Shown: piece after piece, positions 10,850 to 19,487 of the stretch | Position numbering within the stretch: position 1 is the first letter of the stretch | How the letters are laid out: each line of letters starts with the position of its first letter | Source of the DNA: Anderseniella sp963700735 | Lineage (GTDB): Bacteria > Pseudomonadota > Alphaproteobacteria > Rhizobiales > Aestuariivirgaceae | Length of the DNA: 64,000 bases | Assembly: GCA_963700735.1 (NCBI GenBank) | Contig: CAVOYR010000005.1 | Location: 372,001 to 436,000, forward strand | Direction of reading: 5' to 3' | Notes under the pieces: model-generated | Database searches by the model: none | Seen by the model: the letters and a program-made list of their open reading frames with translations, nothing else | Told to the model about the DNA's origin: nothing | Made by a program: the position numbers and the translations under genes

Positions 10850-12847
10850 TCACTTTTGTGCGGCCTTCGACTTTCTCGTGCGATCCTTCTTCGGAACTAG
10901 GGGAGGCTTCCCTGCCCTTCTTGCAGTGCCGCTGCACATCTTTGCCTTTGCCAATTCTTTGGCTTCCTCAGAGGCATTATGAAAAATCTTCAATGCCTTT
11001 GGAATAATTCGTCTAATTCTCAGAGAAGTTAGCCCTTTTGTCTCCCGCGCCCGCCTTTCAAGTTCGACAAAGACGTTTACCGCCCAGCCTCTCTCTGGCT
11101 CCAATTCTGCACGCATTTGCCCTTCTGAATAGCGATTGTCCAAGGCATACTTAACCTTTCGCCACGAATCTCTTGGCGAATTTAGCCACGCATCGACAAA
11201 AACTTTCGCCGACATCAAGTGGAAGACTGGCAGTCCAGCATATTTATTATCTCCACTACTCGTATAAGAAACTAATTCCAAAAATCGCTGAGTATCCGTT
11301 TTTATAAGTTCGATGAGCTGTGTCAAAATATCTGGCACCGTCCTGTCAAACGCTAATTGCTGCGCTTTAAACAAGTGGGAACGCACATCCTCATGATGTG
11401 AACGTGTAGTATCAGTCACCCAATATGCATATCCGTTATGAGCATCGTCGTACTCGCGATACCAGCGATAGTCTGTATGGCGAGCCGGAAGCGAATTTGA
11501 AGCGAGCAAATCATCAATGTAGGTCTTGCACTGGGCGGTGACTTCACTCAAAGACTCTGAGAATTCACTGTTTTCCGCCATAAGCATCATTAGTGAAAAT
11601 ACGTGAAGCATCTCTCCCGGATCTGTGACCGCTCGATCTTCAAACTGACGCCTCATGCGAGCTTTGCCTGACTCCACAGTATCGTCATCAAGTTCGTCGA
11701 AGTTAATCACAACTCGCCAAGGAGGCGCTTCGGCTGGCTTCAAGAAATGAACTGAGTTGTTAAGACATTCCTGTATTTTTTCGGGAGGATAGCGACCTTC
11801 AATAAGCGTCGCAATCAAGACATCATCGCTCAGAATCCTACCCTCAAGATCTACACTAGGATAGCGGTTGTTGGCAGCTAGCAGCGGTGGCTCGGAAACT
11901 TCGTCACCTTCGCCGCCCCCTCGCGACAGCGCGCGAACCATATGATGCGTGGCAACACCGTTTCGGTCTCGCAGCGTGTCCGCGTTCAATCGACCTTCTC
12001 TAACTTCAATATTCAACGCTGAGTAGAAACGCACGAGCTCGCTCATTGCGTTTGAATTGCATAAATGCTCCGCATTCAAGCACTCTGAGAGGCGAACCAA
12101 ATCCTCGATCACGTGTCTCAGTATTCTTAGGGACATCACCTCTGACTGTTTAAATGTTTCAATTATTTCTGGCCGATATAATAGGAGAAATCCCCTTGCT
12201 GATGACGCCAAATCGGGGCTCACAAAAGATTCAAAGGCATCATCGATATGCGGTTCGACACGAATTGTCTGCCCAAATGTCTTTTCCTTCATCTTGATAA
12301 AAGAGTCCGCAAGTTGCTCGTCGTGGGCAATAACGACGACGCGGAAGCCTCTCTGCTCGATATAAAAATTTATTGCACCTAGTAAGTCTTTCAGACTGAG
12401 TTCGGATCGCTCCAAATCATCAAAGACCAAAATGCGATCTGGCTTAAGCTCTCGCCGCATAACAGCTATTGCAACGTCGGGAACAATCCCGAAAATTGAA
12501 GCAAACCCGCCGAGATTCTTTATTCTTTGACCCGCGTCCGCAGCGAAATCTCGACCCTTTGTTAGCCATGGCGCAGCGATCGCCAACACTTCGGAGTGCA
12601 AATGGTCAACCGACTGCACTCCGAACAAACTGATGTAGTAACGTTGATCCTCTTTCAAATGTTTGAGAACTTGAAATGTTTTGCCAGTCCCCCACGCGCC
12701 CGTCACCAGAACTGCGTATCCAGGTTTCTCAAGTCTCGAGTAATATGTAAGGTACTCTTCAAGATGGCTCACTGTCGATCCGTCCTCCAAAAGAATATGA
12801 TCTCGCTTTACCACCGATTGAAACCAACATTTCAATTTCAAAAACAT
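10850..12847 (-). CDS. KAP-type P-loop NTPase, probable genomic-island protein
   Basis: 665 residues from ATG 12847. Walker A is GAWGTGKT at residues 50-57, Walker B is RILVFDDLER at about 138-147, and a sensor-like VVVIAHDEQLADSF follows at about 170. This layout fits KAP-family or related STAND-like P-loop NTPases, which sit in mobile islands and some phage-defence loci. The C-terminal two thirds (about 250-640) is helical with no recognised domain, ending in a Lys/Arg-rich tail. I see no membrane pair inserted in the NTPase domain. The gene is much more AT-rich than its surroundings and abuts a truncated higB, so it is probably acquired. Its function is unknown; defence is a guess from family context. 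Confidence 0.75.
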   Translation of the reverse strand: MFLKLKCWFQSVVKRDHILLEDGSTVSHLEEYLTYYSRLEKPGYAVLVTGAWGTGKTFQVLKHLKEDQRYYISLFGVQSVDHLHSEVLAIAAPWLTKGRDFAADAGQRIKNLGGFASIFGIVPDVAIAVMRRELKPDRILVFDDLERSELSLKDLLGAINFYIEQRGFRVVVIAHDEQLADSFIKMKEKTFGQTIRVEPHIDDAFESFVSPDLASSARGFLLLYRPEIIETFKQSEVMSLRILRHVIEDLVRLSECLNAEHLCNSNAMSELVRFYSALNIEVREGRLNADTLRDRNGVATHHMVRALSRGGGEGDEVSEPPLLAANNRYPSVDLEGRILSDDVLIATLIEGRYPPEKIQECLNNSVHFLKPAEAPPWRVVINFDELDDDTVESGKARMRRQFEDRAVTDPGEMLHVFSLMMLMAENSEFSESLSEVTAQCKTYIDDLLASNSLPARHTDYRWYREYDDAHNGYAYWVTDTTRSHHEDVRSHLFKAQQLAFDRTVPDILTQLIELIKTDTQRFLELVSYTSSGDNKYAGLPVFHLMSAKVFVDAWLNSPRDSWRKVKYALDNRYSEGQMRAELEPERGWAVNVFVELERRARETKGLTSLRIRRIIPKALKIFHNASEEAKELAKAKMCSGTARRAGKPPLVPKKDRTRKSKAAQK

Positions 12848-12900
12848 TCTGATGCAAACCCTCAATGTCAGACAGTGCTGATGCGTATAAATGGGTATAG

Positions 12901-13059
12901 AAGCTTGAGGGTCAACTGGTTCCGCCAGGCAATCGACTGGAGGCACTGCGAGGAGATCGGGAAGGCCAACATAGCATCAGGATCAACGGTCAGTGGCGTA
13001 TCTGTTTTGTCTGGAGAGACAATCATGCGCATGAAGTCGAGATTGTGGACTACCACTAG
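12901..13059 (+). pseudogene. higB: 5'-truncated higB toxin
   Basis: Frame 1 from 12901 reads KLEGQLVPPGNRLEALRG, DREGQHSIRINGQWRICF and VWRDNHAHEVEIVDYH to TAG 13057-13059. This is the C-terminal half of a RelE/ParE-superfamily HigB toxin (PPGNRLEALKGDR and IRINxQWRICF are family hallmarks). An in-frame TAG at 12898 and no start codon show that the first about 40 residues are missing. The cut lies 50-60 bases from the start of the divergent NTPase gene, so acquisition of that gene may have destroyed higB. The intact antitoxin follows 14 bases later. Confidence 0.82.
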
Positions 13060-13073
13060 AAGGAACCGAACCT

Positions 13074-13364
13074 ATGGCAAAACTTGACCCGATCGCTCCA
13101 GGCGAAATTCTGCTCACCGAGTTCATGGAGCCCATGGGGGTGAGCCGAAACGGCCTCGCAAAGGCAACCGGCATGCCGTTGAGCGCAATCAGCAAGATCG
13201 TGGCTGGCACCCGCGCGATTACGGCTGAAAGCGCCGTACGATTGGGCGCAGCATTCGGAACGTCAGAGGCGTTCTGGATGAACCTGCAGTCAGACTATGA
13301 CCTGCGCCGGGTCGACCACGCCGCCATTCAGAAAGAAGTGACTCCGGTAAAGGCCGCCGGATAG
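13074..13364 (+). CDS. higA: HigA-family XRE antitoxin
   Basis: 96 residues with the HigA pattern: DPIAPGEILLTEFMEPMG at the front, an XRE helix-turn-helix (VSRNGLAKATGMPLSAISKI), ITAESAVRLGAAFGTSEAFW and a C-terminal LQSDYDLR stretch. It would bind DNA as a dimer and neutralise HigB. The adjacent toxin is truncated, so it is now an orphan antitoxin and possibly still a local repressor. AAGGAAC ribosome-binding region upstream of ATG 13074. Confidence 0.92.
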   Translation: MAKLDPIAPGEILLTEFMEPMGVSRNGLAKATGMPLSAISKIVAGTRAITAESAVRLGAAFGTSEAFWMNLQSDYDLRRVDHAAIQKEVTPVKAAG

Positions 13365-13479
13365 ATACTCGCCATTGTGATGGCAGAACGCACCAGAAGG
13401 CCCGTTTCCCCTTAACAAATCGCGCCCTGCATGGCAGAAGTTGAACCCTGATCACCAGTGCACGCGAGGGAGACACGGC

Positions 13480-14277
13480 ATGCGGACGTTGACGGGGATT
13501 TTCAGGGCGGGAGCCATGGCGCTGGTGCTGACGGCAGCGATTGGCGTTGCGCCAGCGATGGCCGTGACGTGTGGCAACACCGGTGCGGGCTATGATGCGT
13601 GGAAGCAGCAGTTCGCCGCCGAAGCCAAGGCCAACGGCATCAACAACAAGGCCATCTCGGCGCTGATGAACACCAGCTACGCCACCAAGACAATTCACGC
13701 CGACCGCAACCAGAAAAGCTTCAAGCTATCGTATGAGAAGTTCAAGCAGGTGCGCGGCACGGCGACCATCGTGAAGATGGGCCGCGGGCTGAAGCAAAAG
13801 AATGCAGCATTGTTCAGGAACATTGAGGCAAAGTACGGCGTTCCGGCCGGCCCGCTGATTGCCATCTGGGGCATGGAAACGGCGTTCGGCAAGTTCACCG
13901 GCAACCAGAACGTTCTGTCTGCCGTGGCGACGCTGGCCTATGACTGCCGCCGCAGCGAGTTCTTCACCGAGCATCTCTACCACATGCTGAAGCTGGTGGG
14001 GTCGGGCAAGGTATCGGCCAGCGCCAAGGGCGCCATGCATGGCGAACTGGGCCAGACGCAGTTCATGCCGAAGGCCATCGCGCTCTATGCCGTGGGCGAC
14101 CTGAACTCGCGCGAGGGGGCCCTGGCGTCTACCGCCAACTTCCTCAAGGCGCATGGCTGGCGCCGCGGTGCCGGGTACCTGCCGGGACAGCCGAATTTCG
14201 CTGCCATCCAGGGCTGGAACGCGGCGAGCGTATATCAGCGGGCAATCGCCGAAATGGGCGCAGCCATCGACCAGTAA
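13480..14277 (+). CDS. Lytic murein transglycosylase (MltB/SLT_2 type)
   Basis: 265 residues. Signal peptide from ATG 13480 (MRTLTGIFRAGAMALVLTAA, cleavage near AMA-VT), then the SLT_2 domain: YDAWKQQFAAEAKANGI, the catalytic Glu in IWGMETAFGKFTG, and GQTQFMPKAIALYAVG. It cleaves the MurNAc-GlcNAc bond to form anhydro-MurNAc in the periplasm. It is shorter than E. coli MltB and has no lipobox, so it is probably soluble. AGGGAGA ribosome-binding site upstream. Confidence 0.9.
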   Translation: MRTLTGIFRAGAMALVLTAAIGVAPAMAVTCGNTGAGYDAWKQQFAAEAKANGINNKAISALMNTSYATKTIHADRNQKSFKLSYEKFKQVRGTATIVKMGRGLKQKNAALFRNIEAKYGVPAGPLIAIWGMETAFGKFTGNQNVLSAVATLAYDCRRSEFFTEHLYHMLKLVGSGKVSASAKGAMHGELGQTQFMPKAIALYAVGDLNSREGALASTANFLKAHGWRRGAGYLPGQPNFAAIQGWNAASVYQRAIAEMGAAIDQ

Positions 14278-14278
14278 G

Positions 14279-14722
14279 TCAGCGCGGCCGCCGGGAGGGC
14301 TTCTTCTTGCGGCCGTACAGCTCCAGCCGGTGGTGCACGATCTCGTACCCCAGCTCGCGGGCGATTTCTTCCTGCAGCCGCTCGATCTTTTCCGAGTGGA
14401 ACTCGATGACATCGCCCGTATCCATGTCGATCAGGTGATCATGATGTTCGCCGTCGGCCGGTTCGTAACGTGAGCGGCCATCGGAAAATGCGTGCCGCTG
14501 GATTGCGCCCTGCTCTTCCAGTACCTTCAGCGTGCGATAGACGGTGGGCAGCGAAATGCGACTGTCCTCGCGCACCGCGCGGCGGAAAATGTCCATGGCA
14601 TCGGGGTGCTGGCCGCCCTTCTCCGCGAGGATCTTGACGATCACCCGGCGCGGCTTGGTGATGCGCGCACCCGACGCCTTCAGCAGGCCGAGCAGGTGAT
14701 CGCTGTCATGGTCCGTGGTCAT
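14279..14722 (-). CDS. mur: Fur-family metalloregulator, Mur type
   Basis: 147 residues. N-terminal winged helix (LLKASGARITKPRRVIVKIL ... ISLPTVYRTLKVLEEQGAIQ) and C-terminal metal domain (HHDHLIDMDTGDVIEFHSEK, then ELGYEIVHHRLELYG). The usual Cys-X-X-Cys of Zur and many Fur proteins is replaced by DMDTG, as in rhizobial Fur/Mur, which sense manganese or haem-iron status. Divergent transcription from sitABCD with a palindrome between them supports a Mn-dependent repressor of that transporter. Start ATG 14722 follows GGGAGGGGC. A Zur or iron-type Fur is the main alternative. Confidence 0.82.
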   Translation of the reverse strand: MTTDHDSDHLLGLLKASGARITKPRRVIVKILAEKGGQHPDAMDIFRRAVREDSRISLPTVYRTLKVLEEQGAIQRHAFSDGRSRYEPADGEHHDHLIDMDTGDVIEFHSEKIERLQEEIARELGYEIVHHRLELYGRKKKPSRRPR

Positions 14723-14790
14723 CAAGCCCCTCCCTGTCGTCACGATGCCGGACGGGACAGACCGGCAACGGATCTCATCCTGCATTGCTT

Positions 14791-14849
14791 CAGATGATAA
14801 TCAATTGCAACTGATAATCGAAAAACGTTCTTATTGCAAATAGTTTGCA
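14791..14849. promoter_or_regulatory. Likely Mur/Fur operator region between mur and sitA
   Basis: An AT-rich patch in an otherwise GC-rich window. It contains a perfect interrupted palindrome TGCAAA-TAG-TTTGCA (14835-14849), which resembles rhizobial Mur-responsive sites, and two direct GATAATC copies (14796-14802 and 14813-14819) resembling Fur-box half sites. The palindrome lies about 50 bases upstream of the chosen sitA start. Confidence 0.6.
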
Positions 14850-14898
14850 TTTGCATAAACTGGCGCGCATGGTCAACAACATGGAGTCCATTGGCGTC

Positions 14899-15793
14899 AT
14901 GCATCGCCGTCAGTTCGTGTGGCTTGCCGCCGCGCCCGTTGCGCTGGCAGCGTTCGGCATGCCGGTGCTTGCAGCGGACAAGCTGAAGGTCGTCACCACG
15001 TTCACGGTGCTGGCCGACATGGCGCAGAACGTGGGCGGCGAGCATGCCGAGGTGGTGTCGATCACCAAGCCCGGCGCGGAGATCCATCAATACCAGCCAA
15101 CGCCGAGGGACATCGTGCGCGCCAAGGGTGCCACGGTGATCCTGCGCAACGGGCTGAACCTGGAACTATGGTTCGAGAAGTTCCTCGCCAACATCGACAA
15201 TGCCACCGCCGTCACCCTCAGCGATGGCGTGGAGCCGATGGGCATCAGCGATGGCCCCTACGCCGGCAAGCCCAACCCGCATGCCTGGATGAGCCCGTCC
15301 GCCGGCAAGATCTATGTCGACAATATCGCAGCCGCCTTTGCCGCAGCCGACCCCGCCAATGCCGAAAGCTACAAGGCCAACGCCGAACGCTACAAGGCCG
15401 AGATCGATGCGGTGATCGCGCCGATCATGGAGTCGCTGTCATCCATCCCCGAGGACAAGCGCTGGCTGGTCACGAGCGAAGGCGCGTTCTCGTACCTGGC
15501 GCGCGACTTCAACCTGAAGCCGTTGTACCTGTGGCCGATCAACGCCGACCAGCAGGGTACGCCACAACAGGTCAGGCACGTCATCGACAAGGTGCGCGAA
15601 CACAGCATCCCGGCAGTGTTTTCCGAAAGCACGGTGCCGTCGGGTCCGGCTGAACAGGTCGCGCGGGAAACCGGCGCGAAATATGGCGGTGTGCTTTACG
15701 TCGACTCGCTGAAGCACGCCGGATGGCCCGGTTCCGACCTATATCGACCTGCTCAAGGTCACCTCTGCCACCATCGCGGCGGGGTTGAAGTGA
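14899..15793 (+). CDS. sitA: Manganese/iron ABC transporter, periplasmic binding protein, frameshift near 3' end
   Basis: Cluster A-I metal-binding protein. Signal peptide MHRRQFVWLAAAPVALAAFG with cleavage near VLAA-DK; upstream in-frame ATGs at 14869 and 14881 are possible starts. Expected ligands are visible: His in EIHQYQPTPRD, His in NPHAWMSP, Glu in VTSEGAFSYLARDF and Asp in LYVDSL. Near 15720 one extra base shifts the frame; without it the protein ends GPVPTYIDLLKV and TSATIAAGLK at TGA 15791-15793, the normal SitA end. Uncorrected, the frame runs straight into sitB and mimics a 603-residue fusion. The stop overlaps the sitB ATG by one base. Confidence 0.9.
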
Positions 15794-16656
15794 TGCTTCA
15801 GGTGGCCACCAGCTTGCCCGGTGACGGCCTGTCGGTGCGCGATGTAACCGTCAGCTACCGCAACGGACAGACCGCCTTGTGGGATGCCAGCATCGAACTT
15901 CCGGCCGGGTCGATCACGGCGCTGGTCGGTGTGAACGGGTCGGGCAAGTCGACCCTGTTCAAGGCGATCATGGGGTTCGTGCCGCTGGCCAAAGGCACTG
16001 TCGACATTCTCGGCCGGCCCGCCCGCGATGCGCTGAAGGCCAACGATGTGGCCTATGTGCCGCAAGCCGAGGAGGTTGACTGGAACTTCCCCGTGCTGGT
16101 GGAAGACGTGGTGATGATGGGCCGCTACGGCCACATGAACTGGCTGCGCATCGCCTCGGCCAATGACCGCGACATCGTCTCGGCCTCGCTGCGGCGCGTG
16201 GGCATGGAGGAGTATCGCAAGCGCCAGATCGGCGAGTTGTCGGGCGGCCAGAAGAAGCGCGTGTTCCTGGCCCGTGCGCTGGCCCAGCAGGCCCGCGTCA
16301 TCCTGCTCGACGAACCGTTCACCGGCGTCGACGTGAAGACCGAGACCGCCATCATCGAGCTGCTTGAGGACCTTCGCAGCGAGGGCCGCATCCTGCTGGT
16401 CTCGACCCACAATCTCGGCTCGGTGCCGCAGTTCTGCGACCGCGCCGTGCTGATCAAGGGCACCGTGCTGGCGCAAGGTCCGACGGCAGACGTGTTCACC
16501 CGGGAAAACCTGGAACATGCCTTCGGCGGCGTGTTGCGCCAGTTCACCCTCGGCGGGTCCGAACTGCACGATGACGACGATGCGCGCGCGGTCACGGTGC
16601 TGACCGACGACGAACGCCCGTTCGTGATCTACGGCAACGACGGCAAGCCCGAATGA
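15793..16656 (+). CDS. sitB: Manganese/iron ABC transporter, ATPase
   Basis: 287 residues with all ABC motifs: Walker A GVNGSGKST, Q-loop YVPQAEEVDW, signature LSGGQKKR, Walker B VILLDEPF and switch His in STHNLG. The start is ATG 15793, overlapping the corrected sitA stop (TGATG). It energises SitC/SitD uptake of Mn2+ and possibly Fe2+. The C-terminal extension is acidic (ELHDDDDARAV). The stop overlaps the sitC start as ATGA. Confidence 0.94.
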   Translation: MLQVATSLPGDGLSVRDVTVSYRNGQTALWDASIELPAGSITALVGVNGSGKSTLFKAIMGFVPLAKGTVDILGRPARDALKANDVAYVPQAEEVDWNFPVLVEDVVMMGRYGHMNWLRIASANDRDIVSASLRRVGMEEYRKRQIGELSGGQKKRVFLARALAQQARVILLDEPFTGVDVKTETAIIELLEDLRSEGRILLVSTHNLGSVPQFCDRAVLIKGTVLAQGPTADVFTRENLEHAFGGVLRQFTLGGSELHDDDDARAVTVLTDDERPFVIYGNDGKPE

Positions 16657-17519
16657 TCGACCGGCTGCTGGAACCGTTCACCTACGGGTACATGGTCAAC
16701 GCCATGTGGGCCTGCGCCATGGTGGGCGCGGTATGCGGCTTCCTGTCGGCCTACCTGATGCTGAAGGGCTGGTCGCTGATTGGCGATGCGCTGTCCCACG
16801 CCATCGTGCCGGGCGTCGCGGGGGCCTACATGCTGGGCCTGCCATTCTCCATCGGCGCGTTCTTCTCCGGCGGGCTGGCGGCGGCGGCGATGCTGTTCAT
16901 CAACCAGCGCACGAAGCTGCGCGAGGACGCCATCATCGGGCTGATCTTCTCGTCGTTCTTCGCGCTCGGGCTATTCATGGTATCGCTCAGCCCTACCTCG
17001 GTGGACGTGCAGAAGATCGTGCTCGGCAACATCCTTGCAGTGTCGCCCGATGACCTTACGCAGCTTGCCATCATCTGCGGGGTGTCGATGGCAATCCTGC
17101 TGGCCAGGTGGAAGGACCTGATGGCCACCTTCTTCGACGAACCGCATGCACGCTCGATCGGCATCAACACGGCATTGCTGCGGGTGGTGTTTTTCGCGCT
17201 GCTGGCGGCATGCACCGTTGCGGCGCTGCAGACCGTTGGCGCATTTCTCGTTATCGCGGTGGTGGTCACGCCGGGGGCGACCGCCTACCTGCTGACCGAC
17301 CGGTTCGGCGTGCTGATCGTGCTGTCGGTGATCATCGGTTCCGTCACCTCGCTGGCCGGTGCCTACCTCAGCTATTTTCTCAACGGCGCGACCGGCGGCA
17401 TCATCGTGCTGCTGATGGCAGCGGTGTTCATGACCGCATTCGTGTTTGCCCCCCGACACGGCATGCTGGCCTCACGCGCCAAAGCGCGGGCCGCACTGGC
17501 TGAACGGGTGCGCCCATGA
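16653..17519 (+). CDS. sitC: Manganese/iron ABC transporter, permease 1
   Basis: 288-residue ABC-3 family permease with about eight membrane helices. It begins with a membrane-embedded MVNAMWACAMVGAVCGFLSA segment, then LMLKGWSLIGDALSHAIVPGV, the conserved coupling and permease signature. ATGA overlaps on both sides show tight coupling within sitABCD. Having two permease genes distinguishes Sit systems from ZnuABC, which has one. Confidence 0.93.
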   Translation: MIDRLLEPFTYGYMVNAMWACAMVGAVCGFLSAYLMLKGWSLIGDALSHAIVPGVAGAYMLGLPFSIGAFFSGGLAAAAMLFINQRTKLREDAIIGLIFSSFFALGLFMVSLSPTSVDVQKIVLGNILAVSPDDLTQLAIICGVSMAILLARWKDLMATFFDEPHARSIGINTALLRVVFFALLAACTVAALQTVGAFLVIAVVVTPGATAYLLTDRFGVLIVLSVIIGSVTSLAGAYLSYFLNGATGGIIVLLMAAVFMTAFVFAPRHGMLASRAKARAALAERVRP

Positions 17520-18355
17520 GCGCCCGGCTCGACTGGCTGGCAGAGCCGTTCATCCATTCGTTCATGCAACAGGCGATGCTGATTGCCGTGCTGCTGGCGA
17601 TCCCGATGGCCATCCTGTCCTGCCTGCTGGTACTGAAGGGCTGGTCGCTGATGGGCGACGCGGTTGCGCATGCGGTGCTGCCGGGCGTGGTGCTGGCCTA
17701 CATCGTCGGACTGCCGCTGGCAGTGGGGGCCTTCGTGGCGGGCATGGCCTGCGCCATGGCCACCGGCTACCTTGCCCGCAATTCACGCGTCAAGCAGGAC
17801 ACGGTGATGGGCATCGTGTTCTCGGCCATGTTTGCGGCAGGCCTGGTGATGTACGTTGCCATCCAGACCGACGTGCACCTCGACCACATCCTGTTCGGCA
17901 ATATCCTGGGTATCTCGGCAGCGGACATCTGGCAGACTGCCATCATCGCCGGTGTCTGCACGGCCGGGCTGATGATCTGGCGCAAGGACCTGCTGGTCCA
18001 TGCGTTTGATCCGCAGCACGCGCGCGCCATCGGCCTGCCGGTGGGCTTGCTGCATTACGGTTTGCTGGCCGTGCTGTCGCTGACCATTGTCGGGGCGCTG
18101 AAGGCTGCAGGCCTCATCCTGGCGATTGCCTTCCTGATCGCGCCGGGCGCGACGGCCTTCCTGGTGACGCGGCAGTTCGGCTCCATGGTGGCGGTTGCGG
18201 TGGCGGTGGCAACGGGGTCGAGCCTCGCCGGCGTCTACCTGAGCTATCACCTTGATTCAGCCCCTGCCCCCACCATCGTGCTGGTGATGACAGCGCTGTT
18301 CATTGCTGCCTTCGCACGGCAGGCGCTGGCCCGGCCACACACCACCCCAACCTGA
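17516..18355 (+). CDS. sitD: Manganese/iron ABC transporter, permease 2
   Basis: 279-residue ABC-3 family permease paralogous to SitC, with the same LVLKGWSLMGDAVAHAVLPGV signature near residue 40 and about eight membrane helices. SitC and SitD would form a heterodimeric channel with a SitB dimer. It is the last gene of the operon, overlapping sitC by ATGA. Confidence 0.93.
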   Translation: MSARLDWLAEPFIHSFMQQAMLIAVLLAIPMAILSCLLVLKGWSLMGDAVAHAVLPGVVLAYIVGLPLAVGAFVAGMACAMATGYLARNSRVKQDTVMGIVFSAMFAAGLVMYVAIQTDVHLDHILFGNILGISAADIWQTAIIAGVCTAGLMIWRKDLLVHAFDPQHARAIGLPVGLLHYGLLAVLSLTIVGALKAAGLILAIAFLIAPGATAFLVTRQFGSMVAVAVAVATGSSLAGVYLSYHLDSAPAPTIVLVMTALFIAAFARQALARPHTTPT

Positions 18356-18441
18356 CAGTTTGCTGACAGCATACGTCAGCGGCTTGCCAAGCAGCGTGTG
18401 CCAGAAAAACCATGTCGATAACCCAAACAGAGGACATGGTT

Positions 18442-18855
18442 ATGGAAGACATGACACGCAGACTTGCAGTTCGGCTTCTTGCGCTGGGCACACTTTCCGC
18501 CGCAGCGGCCGGCGCAGCCTTCGCCAAGGATGGTGGCGGCGACAGCGGCGGTGATGGCGGTGGTGGTAACGGCGGCGACGGCGGGCATGGTCGCGGCGGT
18601 GATGATGGCGGTGGCGATGACAGTGGTGGCCGCGGGCGTGGCGGCGATGACGGCCCGGGTGACGATGGTGGTGGACGCGGCCGCGGGCGCGGTGCCGATG
18701 ATGGCCCGGGGGACGACAATGGCGGCGCACGTGGCGGCCGTGGTCGCGGTGCCGACGATGGCCCGGGCGACGACAATGGTGGCGCGCGTGGCGGCCGTGG
18801 ACGCGGTGCCGACGATGGCCCGGGCGACGACAATGACGGGCGCGGAGGCCGCTGA
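18442..18855 (+). CDS. Secreted Gly/Asp-rich tandem-repeat protein
   Basis: 137 residues from ATG 18442, chosen because GAGG lies 8 bases upstream; earlier ATGs at 18412 and 18436 are possible. A signal peptide (RRLAVRLLALGTLSAAAAGA) is cleaved near AFA, and the mature chain starts KDGGGDSGGD. The rest is low complexity with 19-residue tandem repeats of the form RGRGADDGPGDDNGGARGG. High Asp with Arg/Gly suggests a cation-binding or disordered periplasmic protein. It shares its mature start with the PepSY-like protein downstream, so the two are probably paralogous at their N-termini. Confidence 0.7.
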   Translation: MEDMTRRLAVRLLALGTLSAAAAGAAFAKDGGGDSGGDGGGGNGGDGGHGRGGDDGGGDDSGGRGRGGDDGPGDDGGGRGRGRGADDGPGDDNGGARGGRGRGADDGPGDDNGGARGGRGRGADDGPGDDNDGRGGR

Positions 18856-19007
18856 TCGCTGATCACTGACCCCGATCATTGACCGCACCTGAGTTTGGCG
18901 CCACGATCTCGCTGACCGAAGACTGCGGAACATGACACTGGCCGCTGCACGACCCCCTCGTGGCAGCGGCTGGTTGTATTTGCTGGTAGTTATGTCAAGA
19001 CGGCACC

Positions 19008-19487
19008 ATGACCGACAACCCGAACCGAAGAACCGCCCTGTTGCTGGCAGCAGCCTGGCTTGCAAGCCTGGCAGCCGGACCTGCTTGCGCGAAGGACGGT
19101 GGAGGTGACAGCGGCGGGGACAGTGGCGGCGGCGGTGACGATGGTGACAGCGGCGGTGATGACGGTGACAGTGGTGGACATGGGGGCGACGACGGTGGGG
19201 GCCGTGGCAGAGGCCGGGGCCGTGGTGGTGATGACAACGACGGTGGCCGGGGAAAGGGAGGCCAGCGTGGCAAGTCCGACAAGGCAGCAAGAGACGGTGG
19301 TGCTGGCCTGCAGAACGCCCTGCGCAATGTCCGCGCCCGGATATCCGGCCGCATCATCGAGATAGAAGTCGACCGCTATCGGGGACGCCGCATCTACGAG
19401 ATCAAGGTTCTCGACAATCGCGGGCGCCTTTTCGAGATCTATTGCGATGCCACCGATGGCCGCATCCTCAAGGTGGAGCGCGACTGA
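19008..19487 (+). CDS. Secreted Gly/Asp-rich protein with C-terminal PepSY-like domain
   Basis: 159 residues. Signal peptide (RRTALLLAAAWLASLAAG, cleavage near ACA-KD), Gly/Asp/Arg low-complexity region to about residue 90, then a conserved basic-acidic C-terminus (LQNALRNVRARISGRIIEIE, YEIKVLDNRGRLFEIYCDA, DGRILKVERD) of PepSY type. Its TGA overlaps the ATG of the response-regulator gene by one base, so it belongs to the same operon. Small periplasmic PepSY proteins encoded with two-component systems often tune the sensor kinase; that role is inferred. Confidence 0.78.
   Translation: MTDNPNRRTALLLAAAWLASLAAGPACAKDGGGDSGGDSGGGGDDGDSGGDDGDSGGHGGDDGGGRGRGRGRGGDDNDGGRGKGGQRGKSDKAARDGGAGLQNALRNVRARISGRIIEIEVDRYRGRRIYEIKVLDNRGRLFEIYCDATDGRILKVERD

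Noticed and set aside
14279..18355. zur-znuABC zinc uptake locus
   Set aside because: Two permease genes and a regulator with DMDTG instead of CxxC fit mur-sitABCD better.
18660..18840. CRISPR-like periodic repeats
   Set aside because: They are in-frame coding repeats of a Gly/Asp/Arg protein with no unique spacers. The repeats at 28130-28205, 53170-53520 and 54827-55577 are likewise in-gene.
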